Below are positions 50,495 through 60,894 of a stretch of 64,000 nucleotides of DNA, one piece after another. Every line of letters starts with the position of its first letter. The stretch's first letter is position 1. The stretch lies in the NCBI RefSeq assembly GCF_910596095.1, contig NC_056545.1, positions 25,009,067 through 25,073,066 on the forward strand. Reading direction: 5' to 3'. The notes under the pieces were generated by a model. The model was not told the DNA's origin. It worked only from the letters and a program-made list of their open reading frames with translations, and did no database searches. The position numbers and the translations under genes were made by a program. The DNA comes from Thunnus maccoyii (Eukaryota; Chordata; Actinopteri; Scombriformes; Scombridae).

Positions 50495-53184
50495 TCAATC
50501 CCGTCCAACTGTGTGGGTCTCTCTGGGCCTGTCGATGCGGTAGACAAACTCTGCAGGCATGAAGTAGCCCAGGTACTCCACACTGTCGGGTGTGGTGTCT
50601 ATGTAGTAGTGGCCACCTTCTCCATGGTGACTGAAGCAGTGGGTATGTTCCACACGCAGGTCTAAACCCTGAATACACAACACACAGCAGAGTAACACTT
50701 TTAACCCCCCTTGTTTAGCATTTATAAGCAGTATATAAACACTTCATAAATTGTTTATAACACACTATAATGTAGTTGTAACCAGATACAAGGTCCTTTT
50801 TTAAGTGTTGTGCTTCAATCATGAACTCATCTTATCTCATCTGTCTCATTGAGATGAGTGTGTTTGCTTTACTTACAGGATCTCTGGATACGAGCACTGA
50901 CTGGCAGATGAGTGGGGCGCTGACCTCAAAGTGCTTGAGCCAGTTGTTGACCTCATCGTTGGTGTTGAGGGGGCAGGCTGAGAACTCTCTAGGCTATGTA
51001 TGAGTCAACACAAGGAAATTAATCAATGTTTGAAACTTGACAGTGAGGCAAGAAAGTGTTATTTGCTTCCACAATGTTTTGGGTTTTTTTTACTGTTGCA
51101 AATGATGGCCATTTACAACAGGTGACAAAAAGGAATTGGCTGTGACCCCAGGCAACAGGCAACCATATATTCATCCTCAGAAAACAATCAAGTGATCATG
51201 AACAACCATTTAAATGCAAAACAACATGATACACAGAGAACAGAGACCCATTCCTCCTTTGAAACTTGACAGTAACAATCAGTCCCTCATTCTGCGCCTT
51301 CTTCTTGACAATACTTGCCATGATATGGATTTTAGCTTTCCCTTTCTGGATGATGAAGGTGCCTCCCAGAGCCAGGCTTTTATCAGGGTAACGATCTTCA
51401 AGAGTCTTCCTCAAGGCCGTCACAAGACTGTGGCCTCCTGTTCTCTTCTTAGCCCTCACCTCTATGACCTAAGGGGGCACACATGAAGAGAACGTGTCAA
51501 CTCAGCTTATATAGTCACTTTACATTTGTTAATGTTTCTTCTTTCATATGTCGGGAGCAAACATGTCCAAAGGCCGAAGTTCATGCACAAAAACTTGGTT
51601 AATGACACCCAGATAATTGTGTTTGGGTTCATATATAACCAGAGAAGTTCATTATTTGTCAAAAACCAAAGTAAATAATGAGAATGCATTTTTGCAGGAA
51701 CCCCATCATCCATTTGTAGATTTTGTTTGATCCATTAAGTCTAATTACCTTTCCGGACCTCCCTTCACAAGCATAAAGATTGCCCAGCAGTGCGAAGTTG
51801 CAGCCGGAGAATCTGTCGCTGTATTTCTCTTGCAAACACTGGCCATCGGCTGGATTGATGGAGGAGAAGTAGCTGCTGTTCACTGCGGGCCTTCCCTCCG
51901 CTTCAGTCAAAACCAGAGGCATCAGCTGGGAACAAGAACAGTTATTCCGTCAACTTCTGTGTTTCAAGTGGGTTTTTTTTTTTTTTAAAGATTTATTTGT
52001 CACTCTCTGCAGGGAGGGTCAGTGATTCAGCATCTCACTCACTGGGAGGACATGTGGCTGCAGTGACTACGTGTTTACATGAGCTGTTGTGTAATACAGT
52101 GTAAATAGTACAAAATGAGCAGTGAGCAAGCTGAAAACGAACCTATACACAATTCAGTATCTGGAGCACCTATTGGTCAGCTGTTATGGTTTACTTCACT
52201 CTAACATTTTGGTCAGAATTCGATGGTGTGACGCCAACATGTTGCTATTAGCTGCCTGACACAGAAAGTATTGGTGGTAAAGGTGATTAACCTCCGCGTT
52301 CATCCCAGTGATTCTGGAGGGAGCAGCTGCTGCACCGAGGATGAACGCTCCAGGCAGCTCCAGCTCCTTTGATACAGTGTTCATGTTGTACTCCTGAGAA
52401 GAGAAAAGGGGAAGACAGTATGACAAGTCCCATTCACCACCAGTTATTACACATCATCTCCATGCATCGTTTCCATATGCTGCGCTGTGAGTGGTTGAAA
52501 AAACTACCTTGTGCTTTTGAACCAAGGGGATCAGGTACGGTACACCACCAACATCAGTGATACGAGGATTTCCACACAAGCCTACAGTGTGAGGAAAGAG
52601 ATGATATTAAAGGACGGGTTCATATTTGTTCAAGTCTGTCTTAAAACTACAGTCAGGAGCCCAAATGAACATTGAGACAGGTTTTTCTTGCCATGATCAT
52701 TGGTACAACGTTGCATACATGCATTACTAGTATTTCAGACCTAAATCAGTGTTTTGATCCAGAGCCAGTGGCTAAAATGTATGCATGTACAGTAGGTGGC
52801 GTGCTAGAGAGATGTGATTTTTACACTTCTCATGGGATTCTGCATGCACATGTATAGTGTTGCATAGTTTTAGAACATTTGAAAACTGCACACTGGGAAA
52901 TACACATGGCTCTTACCTTTGACAGGAAACTGGAAGGGCTCTTTGGTGAGATCTGGACACTCGACAACACAAACCTGAACTTCTGCGAAGTTGGTTTCCA
53001 GTCCTGTTTGTAATACTGCAACCAGCAATAATGTGTTTACTCTCTCTTTATCAACATATTACTCGCATTATAAACATGCCTGTCACTTTGCCTGTATATC
53101 AAAGCTGAAGTCCTTACCACCCCGCAGTTCCTCCAGATCTGGTGTGTGCAGCTGGACCTTCTCAGTTTTGCTGATATCTGCCAT
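50495..53184 (-). CDS. c11orf54: Ester hydrolase C11orf54 homologue (PTD012, DUF1907 family), complete
   Basis: Zinc-dependent hydrolase; the human protein cleaves p-nitrophenyl acetate in vitro and its natural substrate is unsettled. Minus-strand coding exons: 53118-53184, 52917-53015, 52508-52581, 52292-52393, 51749-51925, 51319-51468, 50877-50993, 50495-50668. The sum is 960 nt = 319 aa (human 315). Recognisable blocks: VECPDLTKEPFQFPVKG, GGVPYLIPLV, LPGAFILGA, INPADGQCL, LGGTFIIQKGK. The three zinc ligands are present with the human spacing: H270-T-H272 and H282 in EHTHCFSHHGEGGHYY. It ends ETHTVGRD. A 5' non-coding exon probably ends at 53438 (donor CTA|GTAAGT) and splices to TTACAG just before the ATG. 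Exon 6 ends with a GC donor (ATG|GCAAGT). Confidence 0.97.
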
Positions 53185-53802
53185 AACTGTACTGTAAGCT
53201 GGACATAAAACAGCTGACTGTAGGGTGCAGGAGAAGTAGATTGTTATAGCGGGCACATCTACTGGCTGGTTAAAGTACAACCAAAGAGTAAAGTGTAACA
53301 AGATAGATATCCCACATAGTGTTTCCTCGCCTGTGCAGCCAGATTAAGTTATAACTGTTCACGGGTTATATTGTAATCAATTAGTAATAGATTAATTTGT
53401 TTGTTTGATTTAAGTCTTAACTCAATGGTCTACTTACTAGCTTTTCGTGAAGCTTTCAGTTAGTTGGTTCGTCCATTTGAATCACTGGATTGTGTGAAAA
53501 TCAGCATCGAGTCGAACACGGAAGTACACACAGTGAACTCTCTCGTCCCCTAGTCCTCTTTGGTGATCGGTCAGGTGATCATTCGTCGCGTTGATGACGT
53601 ATATACCGCCACATGTGTTTTGAGGAATGTTTTCTTATTTATAATTATACATCATCATGTATCTGTAGCGGACAACTAACGCAAGAATCAACTCGTTTCT
53701 TGCATGTTTACGTTGGAGGCATCAAGGAGATTGAATCGACTCAAATTTAACACCAATCTCCACTTCCGTGACTAGTATCTTTTTCTGAACTAGCGTTGCA
53801 CG
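53185..53802. promoter_or_regulatory. Bidirectional promoter between c11orf54 and taf1d
   Basis: 618 bp separate the two divergent start codons. It contains a GGAAGT ETS core (53519-53524), a TGACGTA CRE-like site near 53595 and locally high CpG (53500-53600). The two genes are also adjacent and divergent on human 11q21, which supports a shared promoter. No TATA box is obvious. Confidence 0.7.
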
Positions 53803-56800
53803 ATGAAGGCAGGGCATCATCCTGTAAAGAGGAGTGGATTAGATGCCATCACTGAGGTATCATCACAGTCATGTCACTTTGTGCTGGAAACGTCTCCTCC
53901 GGATTATGTGGAGAAAATATCAAGGTTTCTTGAGTCTTCTGTGGGACAGAGCAGACAGGACCCAGAGGCTAACGACAGGTACCAATGTTACTCAATCATC
54001 AGTGGTTCCACCAGAGTGGTTCCCAACCTGGGGGTCAGGACCCTGAGAAGAGGTCGCTGGATCAATCAAAGTGGGCGTGAGATGATAGGACAGGATAGGA
54101 TACAGAATTTTTTTCTGTATCCTACCAATCCACATATTTTTGACACAACTGTGTGATTCTTTTTTGTCAAGGTTTCTTCTAATTTTGCTTTATTTCTTGT
54201 GGATCTCTGTATTTTACCTCCTCAAGCCTTTAAGTCATTCTCATAAAACAAAAAGTGCTTTTTCTAGAGCTGCAAGGTTAATCAATTCGTTAGATTAATC
54301 AGCAGCTGTTTTGATTACTGAATAATCATTTTAGTCATTTTTAAAGCAAAAATCTAAATAAAATAAGCTGGTTTCAGCTTCTCAAATGTGATGATATCGA
54401 TGACATGATGATAAACTGAATATCTTTAGGTTTTGGACTGTTAGTCAGACAAAACGAGACATTTGAAGATGTAACCTTGGACTGTGGGGAACTTTAACAG
54501 ATATTTTTCACTATTTCCTGACATTTTGTGGATGATTAACGAATGAATCAAGACAATAATCAGTAACTTAACTGTTAGACAATGCAACATGTCACAACGG
54601 GTCCATGCAGACTCTATTTGAAGGGGTCGCAGGCCAAAAAGGTTGGGAACCACTGCTCTAATGCCACAGCGATGATGCAACTACCCGTGTAACAGCCCTA
54701 TTTGTGTTGCAGCAGCCTGAGGATGCTCCAGTCTGACGCTGCGAATGTGTAATTGTGTCTCTGCAGTGATTCAGGGGACAGCTTGTTTCTAACTCAGAAG
54801 TCGGTACCTGAGGCTGTGAGGTCACGAAGGCGGCGTCACTCCACCTTGAGGTCAGACCCAACATCTCCCAGAGATCTAGAGGACGGTGAGGATTCATGCT
54901 TCGCTCCCCACAGAGAGGATGGCAGAGAGAGGAGAGAGAAGAAATACAGACTGCCAAAATACAGCTTTCCTTTCCTCACGGAGAGGAAGGGCAAGCCCAA
55001 GAGCAATCTGTTGTTTGTCCAACAGAATACAAGGCTCCATGTAAGGATAACTAATACTTCAGTACGCATGTTTTAGCTGTCTGTTTTTTTGGGGGGGGCG
55101 AGGGTTGTATATGTTCTAAAGTCTTTTCTGTTTACAGAATTTTGGGATGGGAGGCTTCTTTAAATGTGTCAGAGAGCTGTGGCAGAGCTATCAAAGAGGA
55201 GATAATCTGGAGTCATCTTTACTAACAGTAGATGTGGACGGGGAGGAGATACCGCCGTTGTCAGAGTGAGTTTATTTCAAGGAGTACTCATGCTTATTTG
55301 AAGTGACATGTGTAATTAATCACATCTTTACTGTTACAGAGGAGAAGAAGAAAAGTCTGATGATGAGGACATCAAAGTGGTGGTAAGTAAGTAACTCATG
55401 GAATCTTGAATCCCGAAGAACTTCCCGAGTGTGAACTTGGACCTAATGTGTGTGTGTTTGTGTGTTATCTTGCAGGAAAGGAAACGTTTTGTGCTGTCAT
55501 CTAAAGCAAAGTGCCCACAACCCTTGAACACTCCACAGAAGAGACACAACCACGTAAAACAACAGAGGAAGAGGAGGAGAGCTAGTAATGCCAGTCAAGA
55601 AATGTCACAAGGAAGGCAATGGAAGATGCTGCATAAAATGCCAGCTAAGGGATCCATATCAAGGGTAACGTTATCGCCTTCAGATACAGAGAGCACAGAC
55701 GATGGAGCGTCTTCTTGTAGAGCGGAAAGCAGGAAGAGTGATGAACATATAAAAAGTGGCAGGAACATTGTGGCCCAAACTGAAATGCCAAAAACAAAGA
55801 GATGCAAGAGGAATCTTTTCTACCAAAACGCAGGAGAGGAAGAGCTTCATAACGATAGTGATGCTACAAGCCCAGTGGAGTATACGCAGCTGGACAGAGA
55901 GGTATCAGTCACTGTGACAGCTGATGTTTCTCACATAGATGATCCGTCCCAAACAGGTCAACCAGAGGACGAATCTGGAACCAGAGAACGCCAAGATCTC
56001 CTGCAAAGTCCCCCACACCTCATAAGGGACACCAATGGTGATGAAAGCAGGGTAAAGAAGAGAAAAAAAGAGAAAGGAGAGCACGGCGGTAAAGACAAGC
56101 TGCCTGAAGCTCAGCATGCTGCAACATCTGAGGATGTGGAAATCACAGATGCAGATTCCCCGGCGCTGCAGGCTGGCGGCAAGCTGGAGATTAATGAAAA
56201 CAATCAGATGGAGAACTCGTTGCATGACGACAACACGCTGAGACAGGAAGGAGAGAGGAGTGTGGAAGATGGTGTCAATGAGAGAGAAATACCCCCTTTA
56301 AAACAAAAGAAAAAGAAGAGAAACAAGAATAAGGTTGCAGTAGAAAATAGTGGTCAAGAGGACAAGGGTGGTAATTTAGAATGTGACGTGAGGATGGAGG
56401 AGGATTCTGTGTTTTCAGAGAGCTGTAATGTGGTGAGTGACGGGACAGAGAAAAAGAAGAAGAAGAAGAAAAAGAGGAAAAGAAGCAGTGAGCAAGAGGA
56501 GGATGTTGAGCAGTTATCCTCCGGCGCAGTTGCCGAACCTCTAAATGACGATGCTGAGACACAGAAGAAAAAGAAGAAAAGGAAAAAGGAAAAGAGAGTT
56601 ATACATGCAGAAGCATCAAATTCAACTTTAGATCAGTTAGAAGAACATGAGAGTTGTTTAGAAAATACTGCAGCTTCTCAAGAAACGTTAGACTCCAGTT
56701 GTGTGAAGAGAAAAAAGCACAAAAAGAAGAAACAGTCCTCCTCTAATGATGCTACTCAATCTGGAGAAGAAGGTGGTGTAGATGTGAGCATGTCTAATGA

Positions 56801-57977
56801 TGCTGCAACTCTGGCAGGAAAGAAGAAGAAGAAGAAAATACCAGGTTTCGATGTGTGTGATGGGATAGATACGTCTTCTGGGGAAGTTGCTGACAAAACC
56901 CAGAAAGCAACTGGAGACGAAGATGCTGAGCTGGTGACCAAGAAAAAGAAGAAGAAGAAGGAGAAGAAAAGAATGAGTGAAATATTGAGCAGACATATTT
57001 CAGATGACACTGTGGCACAAAGCCATGATTCAGCGTCTGTGCGGGAAAAGGAAAAGAAGAGGGCCTCTTCCTTCCTTGCTGCTGATGCAGAGGGAAACTG
57101 TGCTCAAACAAACCAAGATAAAAGCTCTCCTTCGCAAGCTGTTGCCGTCAGCGCCGGTGCTTTCGAGACAGAATCAGCAGAAATGGCTGGAAATTTGTCT
57201 GTCGCAGAGTCTAACGACGGGGTCAGGAAAAAGAAAAGGAAGAGGAAGATGTCAGATAAAGGTCACGAGCGGGATTTCGAGGAACCAAACGAAACATGTC
57301 AGAGCGATTTGCCCGAAACTACTGACGGTGGGGTGAAAAGGAAGAAGAAACGGAGGCGAGAGGAAAGTGAGCCGGTAACCCCCACGGAAAGTGCAGCTGA
57401 TGTGGAATGTTCGCAAATTGATGAGGCTGTTGTGTTGAAGAAGAAGAAGAAGAAGAAGAAAAAGATAAAAGAGAATCCACCAACTGACATTGAAGATGCT
57501 GAATCAGAAATATTCACGCTGACTTCACACAAGAAAAAACAATTCGCCTCTCCTCTGGATCCAAAGGGCGAACATGGTCACAGTGCTGAAAGATCCCATG
57601 ATAGCAGGACTTCTGACCAAGCCGCCAAGGAAACAGCAGACATAGCAGCTCCAGAAGTACCTGGAAGTCAGACATTAAATGATGTCAAAGACAAGAAAAA
57701 GAAAATGAAAAAGAAACGCACTGATAACGTCTTGCCGGAGGGGCAATCGTTGGCTGAATCTGTTGAATTAGAGCCCCATAAACATAAAAAGAAGGAAAAG
57801 AAGGAAAGAAATAATCCAACTGCTGTCCCCAGTTTCATATCCAGTAGCTCCATGTTACCAGACACTGACTCTCCTTCACGTTTTGAAATGTCCTCCTCTA
57901 ACAATATCAGTAAAAACAAGCGCATAAAAGCGAAGAGGAGACTTTATAATCTGAGTGAGGACTTCCTCATGCACTGA
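53803..57977 (+). CDS. taf1d: TBP-associated factor RNA polymerase I subunit D, with long lysine-rich C-terminal extension
   Basis: SL1/TIF-IB subunit that helps load RNA polymerase I on the rDNA promoter. Exons: 53803-53978, 54767-55040, 55138-55265, 55340-55382, 55476-57977. The sum is 3,123 nt = 1,040 aa. Similarity to human TAF1D (278 aa) is patchy but ordered: SDSGDSLFLTQ against human SDSSLFKTQ, YSFPFLTER against GFPFLE, GGFFKCVRELW against GFFNYIEKL, EDIKVVERKRFVLSS against CDIKLAGDSFIVSS. Adjacency to c11orf54 supports the identity. The start ATG has A at -3. After about residue 217 the protein becomes unlike the human one (see exon 5). Intron 1 hosts transposons. A poly(A) signal follows at 58306. 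Confidence 0.85.
54014..54657. mobile_element. hAT-like MITE in taf1d intron 1
   Basis: The left end GAGTGGTTCCCAACCTGG is mirrored by AGGTTGGGAACCACTGC at the right end: 15-bp exact inverted termini of the teleost CAGTGGTTCCCAAC family, ending in the characteristic GGGTCGCAGGCCAAAAAGG block. No transposase. I could not define the 8-bp target duplication. Confidence 0.75.
54263..54572 (+). repeat. Teleost interspersed repeat, GCTGCAACGATTAATC family, copy 2
   Basis: It begins TCTAGAGCTGCAAGGTTAAT, continues CAGCTTCTCAAATGTGATGA, AAACTGAATATCTTTAGG, GACATTTGAAGATGT, TTTTTCACTATTTCCTGACA and closes with ATTAAC/AATCA motifs. Same order of blocks as 7011-7250 and 59100-59385. Probably a non-autonomous DNA transposon, nested in the hAT-like MITE. 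Confidence 0.75.
55476..57977 (+). CDS. taf1d: taf1d exon 5: giant exon with about 13 lysine blocks
   Basis: This single 2,502-nt exon encodes residues 208-1040. About 13 strongly basic blocks (for example KKKKKKKKRKR, KKKKKRKKEKR, KKKKKKKEKKR, KRKKKRRR, KKKKKKKKK, KDKKKKMKKKR) recur every 35-60 residues. They are separated by acidic, Ser/Thr-rich spacers such as SSEQEEDVEQ. It looks wholly disordered, with no globular domain. The block arrangement resembles nucleolar proteins such as treacle, NOLC1 or the tail of POLR1G, which fits an rDNA-transcription factor. It ends with KNKRIKAKRRLYNLSEDF and two more residues. The frame is open throughout with balanced Ser/Thr/Asp/Glu spacers, so it is real coding sequence and not a read-through intron. 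Confidence 0.88.
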   Translation, partial: ERKRFVLSSKAKCPQPLNTPQKRHNHVKQQRKRRRASNASQEMSQGRQWKMLHKMPAKGSISRVTLSPSDTESTDDGASSCRAESRKSDEHIKSGRNIVAQTEMPKTKRCKRNLFYQNAGEEELHNDSDATSPVEYTQLDREVSVTVTADVSHIDDPSQTGQPEDESGTRERQDLLQSPPHLIRDTNGDESRVKKRKKEKGEHGGKDKLPEAQHAATSEDVEITDADSPALQAGGKLEINENNQMENSLHDDNTLRQEGERSVEDGVNEREIPPLKQKKKKRNKNKVAVENSGQEDKGGNLECDVRMEEDSVFSESCNVVSDGTEKKKKKKKKRKRSSEQEEDVEQLSSGAVAEPLNDDAETQKKKKKRKKEKRVIHAEASNSTLDQLEEHESCLENTAASQETLDSSCVKRKKHKKKKQSSSNDATQSGEEGGVDVSMSNDAATLAGKKKKKKIPGFDVCDGIDTSSGEVADKTQKATGDEDAELVTKKKKKKKEKKRMSEILSRHISDDTVAQSHDSASVREKEKKRASSFLAADAEGNCAQTNQDKSSPSQAVAVSAGAFETESAEMAGNLSVAESNDGVRKKKRKRKMSDKGHERDFEEPNETCQSDLPETTDGGVKRKKKRRREESEPVTPTESAADVECSQIDEAVVLKKKKKKKKKIKENPPTDIEDAESEIFTLTSHKKKQFASPLDPKGEHGHSAERSHDSRTSDQAAKETADIAAPEVPGSQTLNDVKDKKKKMKKKRTDNVLPEGQSLAESVELEPHKHKKKEKKERNNPTAVPSFISSSSMLPDTDSPSRFEMSSSNNISKNKRIKAKRRLYNLSEDFLMH

Positions 57978-58305
57978 TTAGTCTTAGATCAACAGAAAAC
58001 ACTGAAGTTTGACCACCTGAATGCACAAAACAAACTGCTGCAGCTGTAAATAATTAAGTTTCAAGATGAACAGTGTAACAAAGACACAGAGACAGTTTTT
58101 TTTAATATAATTTGTTTTGTATCAAAGCATTTTTTTTTTTACTATCATGGCTCTCAACCTTTTTGGTGTTGAGATATTGATCTTGAGCAATAACACTCCA
58201 TAAAAAACCATGAATGTTTTGTGTTTTTGAAAGAAAAGCTCCAGAATGGGAAAGTTACAATATTTGGAGGAAAAACTTTTCCTAAACTTGAAAATTAAAA
58301 CTTGA

Positions 58306-58311
58306 AATAAA
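58306..58311 (+). terminator. Poly(A) signal of taf1d
   Basis: Canonical AATAAA about 330 nt after the stop codon, in an AT-rich context, followed by a GT-rich stretch (TTGGTTTGTG). Confidence 0.65.
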
Positions 58312-59099
58312 TTGGTTTGTGAACACTCTTTGACTGTGGAACAAATTGTTAGACAATGCTTTTTATTTTATATTTTTAATTTAACTTTATTGGTTTAAAC
58401 CTGAACATTTAATTGGCATTTGGAAGAAAAGTCAAGGTCATTTTTCTTCTAGTTTTCTTACCACTAGAAACTTATTTTTTCTTATCCTTGCATAGTTTTG
58501 AGCATGTTGCACTGCAACTCTTCCTTGAGTAGAAATGATAGACATACATTTGATGCGTAATATATTCATGGCTGCAAAGGTACGATAGCGCTTTTTTACA
58601 CCCTACACTTGTGCTTGTTCTGTTAATGGTGTTTAAAGTTCAAAGGGTTTATGATGATGAGGGTGTAATTGTCAGTTTCTGTGCTGGAAATTTCGGGCTG
58701 CTCAACACTGTTGAGGAGATCGCTCCACCATGTCAGCCACCTCTGCTCTTTTACTGAAAATGATCTGCTCTGTCTGAGTGACTCAGTGTTTTTTTGCAGT
58801 TGTAACAAAGTGCAGCTTTAGAACCATTCATGAGGTTAATGGGTAATACTGTGCCATTACTATGGGTAAAACATTTTCAGGGATACTTTCTGAAGAAAGG
58901 AACATTCTCTGGTATTTCATTTGTGATTGTGCTTCTGCGTGTTGGTGGCTCACTTCACTTTTGACAGACTAATGTACCAAATATGGACATTTTCCATTTT
59001 GCACAATTCAGATGGGTCAAAGTTTTTAAAATAATTTTATTTGTCTGCTCCTATTTCTACACCATGAACGCTATAAATTTAATAAGGAGGATCAATAGT

Positions 59100-59385
59100 G
59101 GTATAATTGATAAGTCAATTAAATGATTGACCGAAAATGAATCAACAATCATATTTTAATAATCAAATAATCATTTTACTCATTTCAGCTAATGCTTGCA
59201 AAAATGTGTGATGTTATGATTAATCATCTCTGGGTCAGAAAATCAAGACATATGAAGACATCACCTTTGACTCACTTTGCATTTTTTATTATTTCCTGAT
59301 ATTTTTAAAACAAAACGATTAATCAAGAAAATAATTGTCACGTTAATCGATATTGAAGATAATTGCTATTTGCAACTGTAAATGG
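59100..59385 (+). repeat. Teleost interspersed repeat, GCTGCAACGATTAATC family, copy 3
   Basis: Shared block order with the copies at 7011-7250 and 54263-54572: CATTTTACTCATTTCAGCTAATG, GACATATGAAGACATCACC, TATTTCCTGATATTTT, then AACGATTAATCAAG and AATCGAT. It is more diverged than the other two. Confidence 0.65.
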
Positions 59386-59740
59386 TATCTTGAGACCTCT
59401 ATAGGAACAGGTACATGTTTTATGTTATTTATGCTTTACGGAAGCCTTGGTTCAGTCTTAATCCTGCAGATTGTGTAGCTGCACATCTTGTGACGTGGAC
59501 TTTTTGGGGGGAAACGCTGTGATTGTGTTTTCAGTCGTTTCTTCCTGAAGTGCTCATCTTGTGTCCACTCAGTTATTTCTCAAGTGTCAGTTTCATTTTG
59601 AAGGTAATGACCGGAAGTACTGTGTCCAGTCAAATCTAACTTTGAACACTCCCGTAACATTGATTACACTTTATTAAGAAGAACGTCACTGGAAACCAGT
59701 TAGTATTTTCCATTAATTTGACAGTGATGAGGTAAACAAA

Positions 59741-60888
59741 GACTGAATCCAAACTTTCACCCTCCGGACTTGCAGACTTGCCCTCGCAGACTTCAGTGAG
59801 TTACAGTACCGTGACACGTTCACCGTCGGCACATCAAGTCTGTGATGGCGCTGAGCCGCGAGGGGATAAAATGCACTGAGACGGGACTTCAACCTTAAGT
59901 GTTTCCATGGAGATAAATTGAAATTCCTGACCCTGTGACTCATTTCAAAGTGTTTTTTCTGGGTTCTTGATGGTTCTGATATGTGCAGTCTCTGCTGCTT
60001 TACTTAGCAAATCTGTTCACAGTGCTCAGCGAGATTTCCCGTTTGCATGACCTGCTGAACACTGCTAATATTATATTCAGATTGAAGCTGCGGTGGGGGA
60101 CCTTTGTCTCCCCCTTCTGGAATTGTGAGTAATTACAAAAACACTCTACGCTGTCGTCTCCTGCATACAGGTCGTTCCCCCCACCCCCAGGGCAGAGGTA
60201 ATGAGGTAAATATCTATTTTCCGCCACAGAAATGTGTACTACCAGCACTTCCGGTGCGCCAGCGCGGGAAAGTCGCCACAGACATCAGATTTAAAAACTA
60301 TGTACTGTGAAATACAGATAGATTTATCTGGCGGTGATAAACTTAATGAGCATTGTGTGAACTTGTTTGGCAAGTTCTTACGGAAGTTCACTTATATGTA
60401 AAAGTTCCACACTGCAGGTTTACTTACTCAACTAAGCACCTTCACATTGTAGACCGATAAAAAACCAACCTTTGCCCGTCTACATTAGCAGATTATAAAA
60501 AACAAATCCACTTTATTTAGCCTATAGGCCTGTTCTGTGTGTATACATTATACCTCACTACATCACAACAAAAGTGAAAAAAGTCATCAAAAGTACACAT
60601 TTTACAAAGCTTATTGTTATTGTTGTTGTTGTTGTTGTTTTTATTATTGATAATAATAATTAGTAGTTGTCTTTACATCGTCATTTTATAGCCTATATTG
60701 CTGCAGGATTAGGGGTAACTCTCCGAGGGAGGTATGGTGAAGTCTGCAGAAAGTCTGCTTGAGGGCTCTTGTGGACCTGATAAAATGCGGGTTTGAACAG
60801 CTCTCAGCACCCGCAGACTTACGGGGAACGCGCCCGCAAAGTCCGCGAGTCTGCAAGTGCGGTGGCGTCTGGACATTTGGATTCAGTC
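59741..60888. mobile_element. Candidate non-autonomous element with long inverted termini, upstream of aspa
   Basis: GACTGAATCCAAA (59741-59753) faces TTTGGATTCAGTC (60876-60888), an exact 13-bp inverted match. Both arms continue inward with CTTGCAGACT...CGCAGACTT-type sequence, so the terminal inverted repeat is roughly 50 bp and imperfect. No transposase is encoded. Its right end lies about 235 bp upstream of the aspa start codon. Confidence 0.55.
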
Positions 60889-60894
60889 AATGGG

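Larger units (their letters stand above)
53979..54766 (+). other. taf1d intron 1, mostly nested transposon DNA
   Basis: Donor ACAG|GTACCA and acceptor CTCTGCAG. Nearly all of it is a hAT-like miniature element (54014-54657) carrying a second repeat inside (54263-54572). I saw no snoRNA boxes, although the human TAF1D introns host several snoRNAs. Confidence 0.7.

Noticed and set aside
55383-55475. C/D-type snoRNA in taf1d intron 4
   Set aside because: TGATGA occurs only in the coding exon upstream; no paired C and D boxes with a terminal stem in the intron.
56275-57111. Minus-strand frames full of Ser/Phe/Leu opposite taf1d exon 5
   Set aside because: They are complements of the AAG/GAA lysine codons (CTT/TTC); the plus frame joins known TAF1D exons and continues to a stop.
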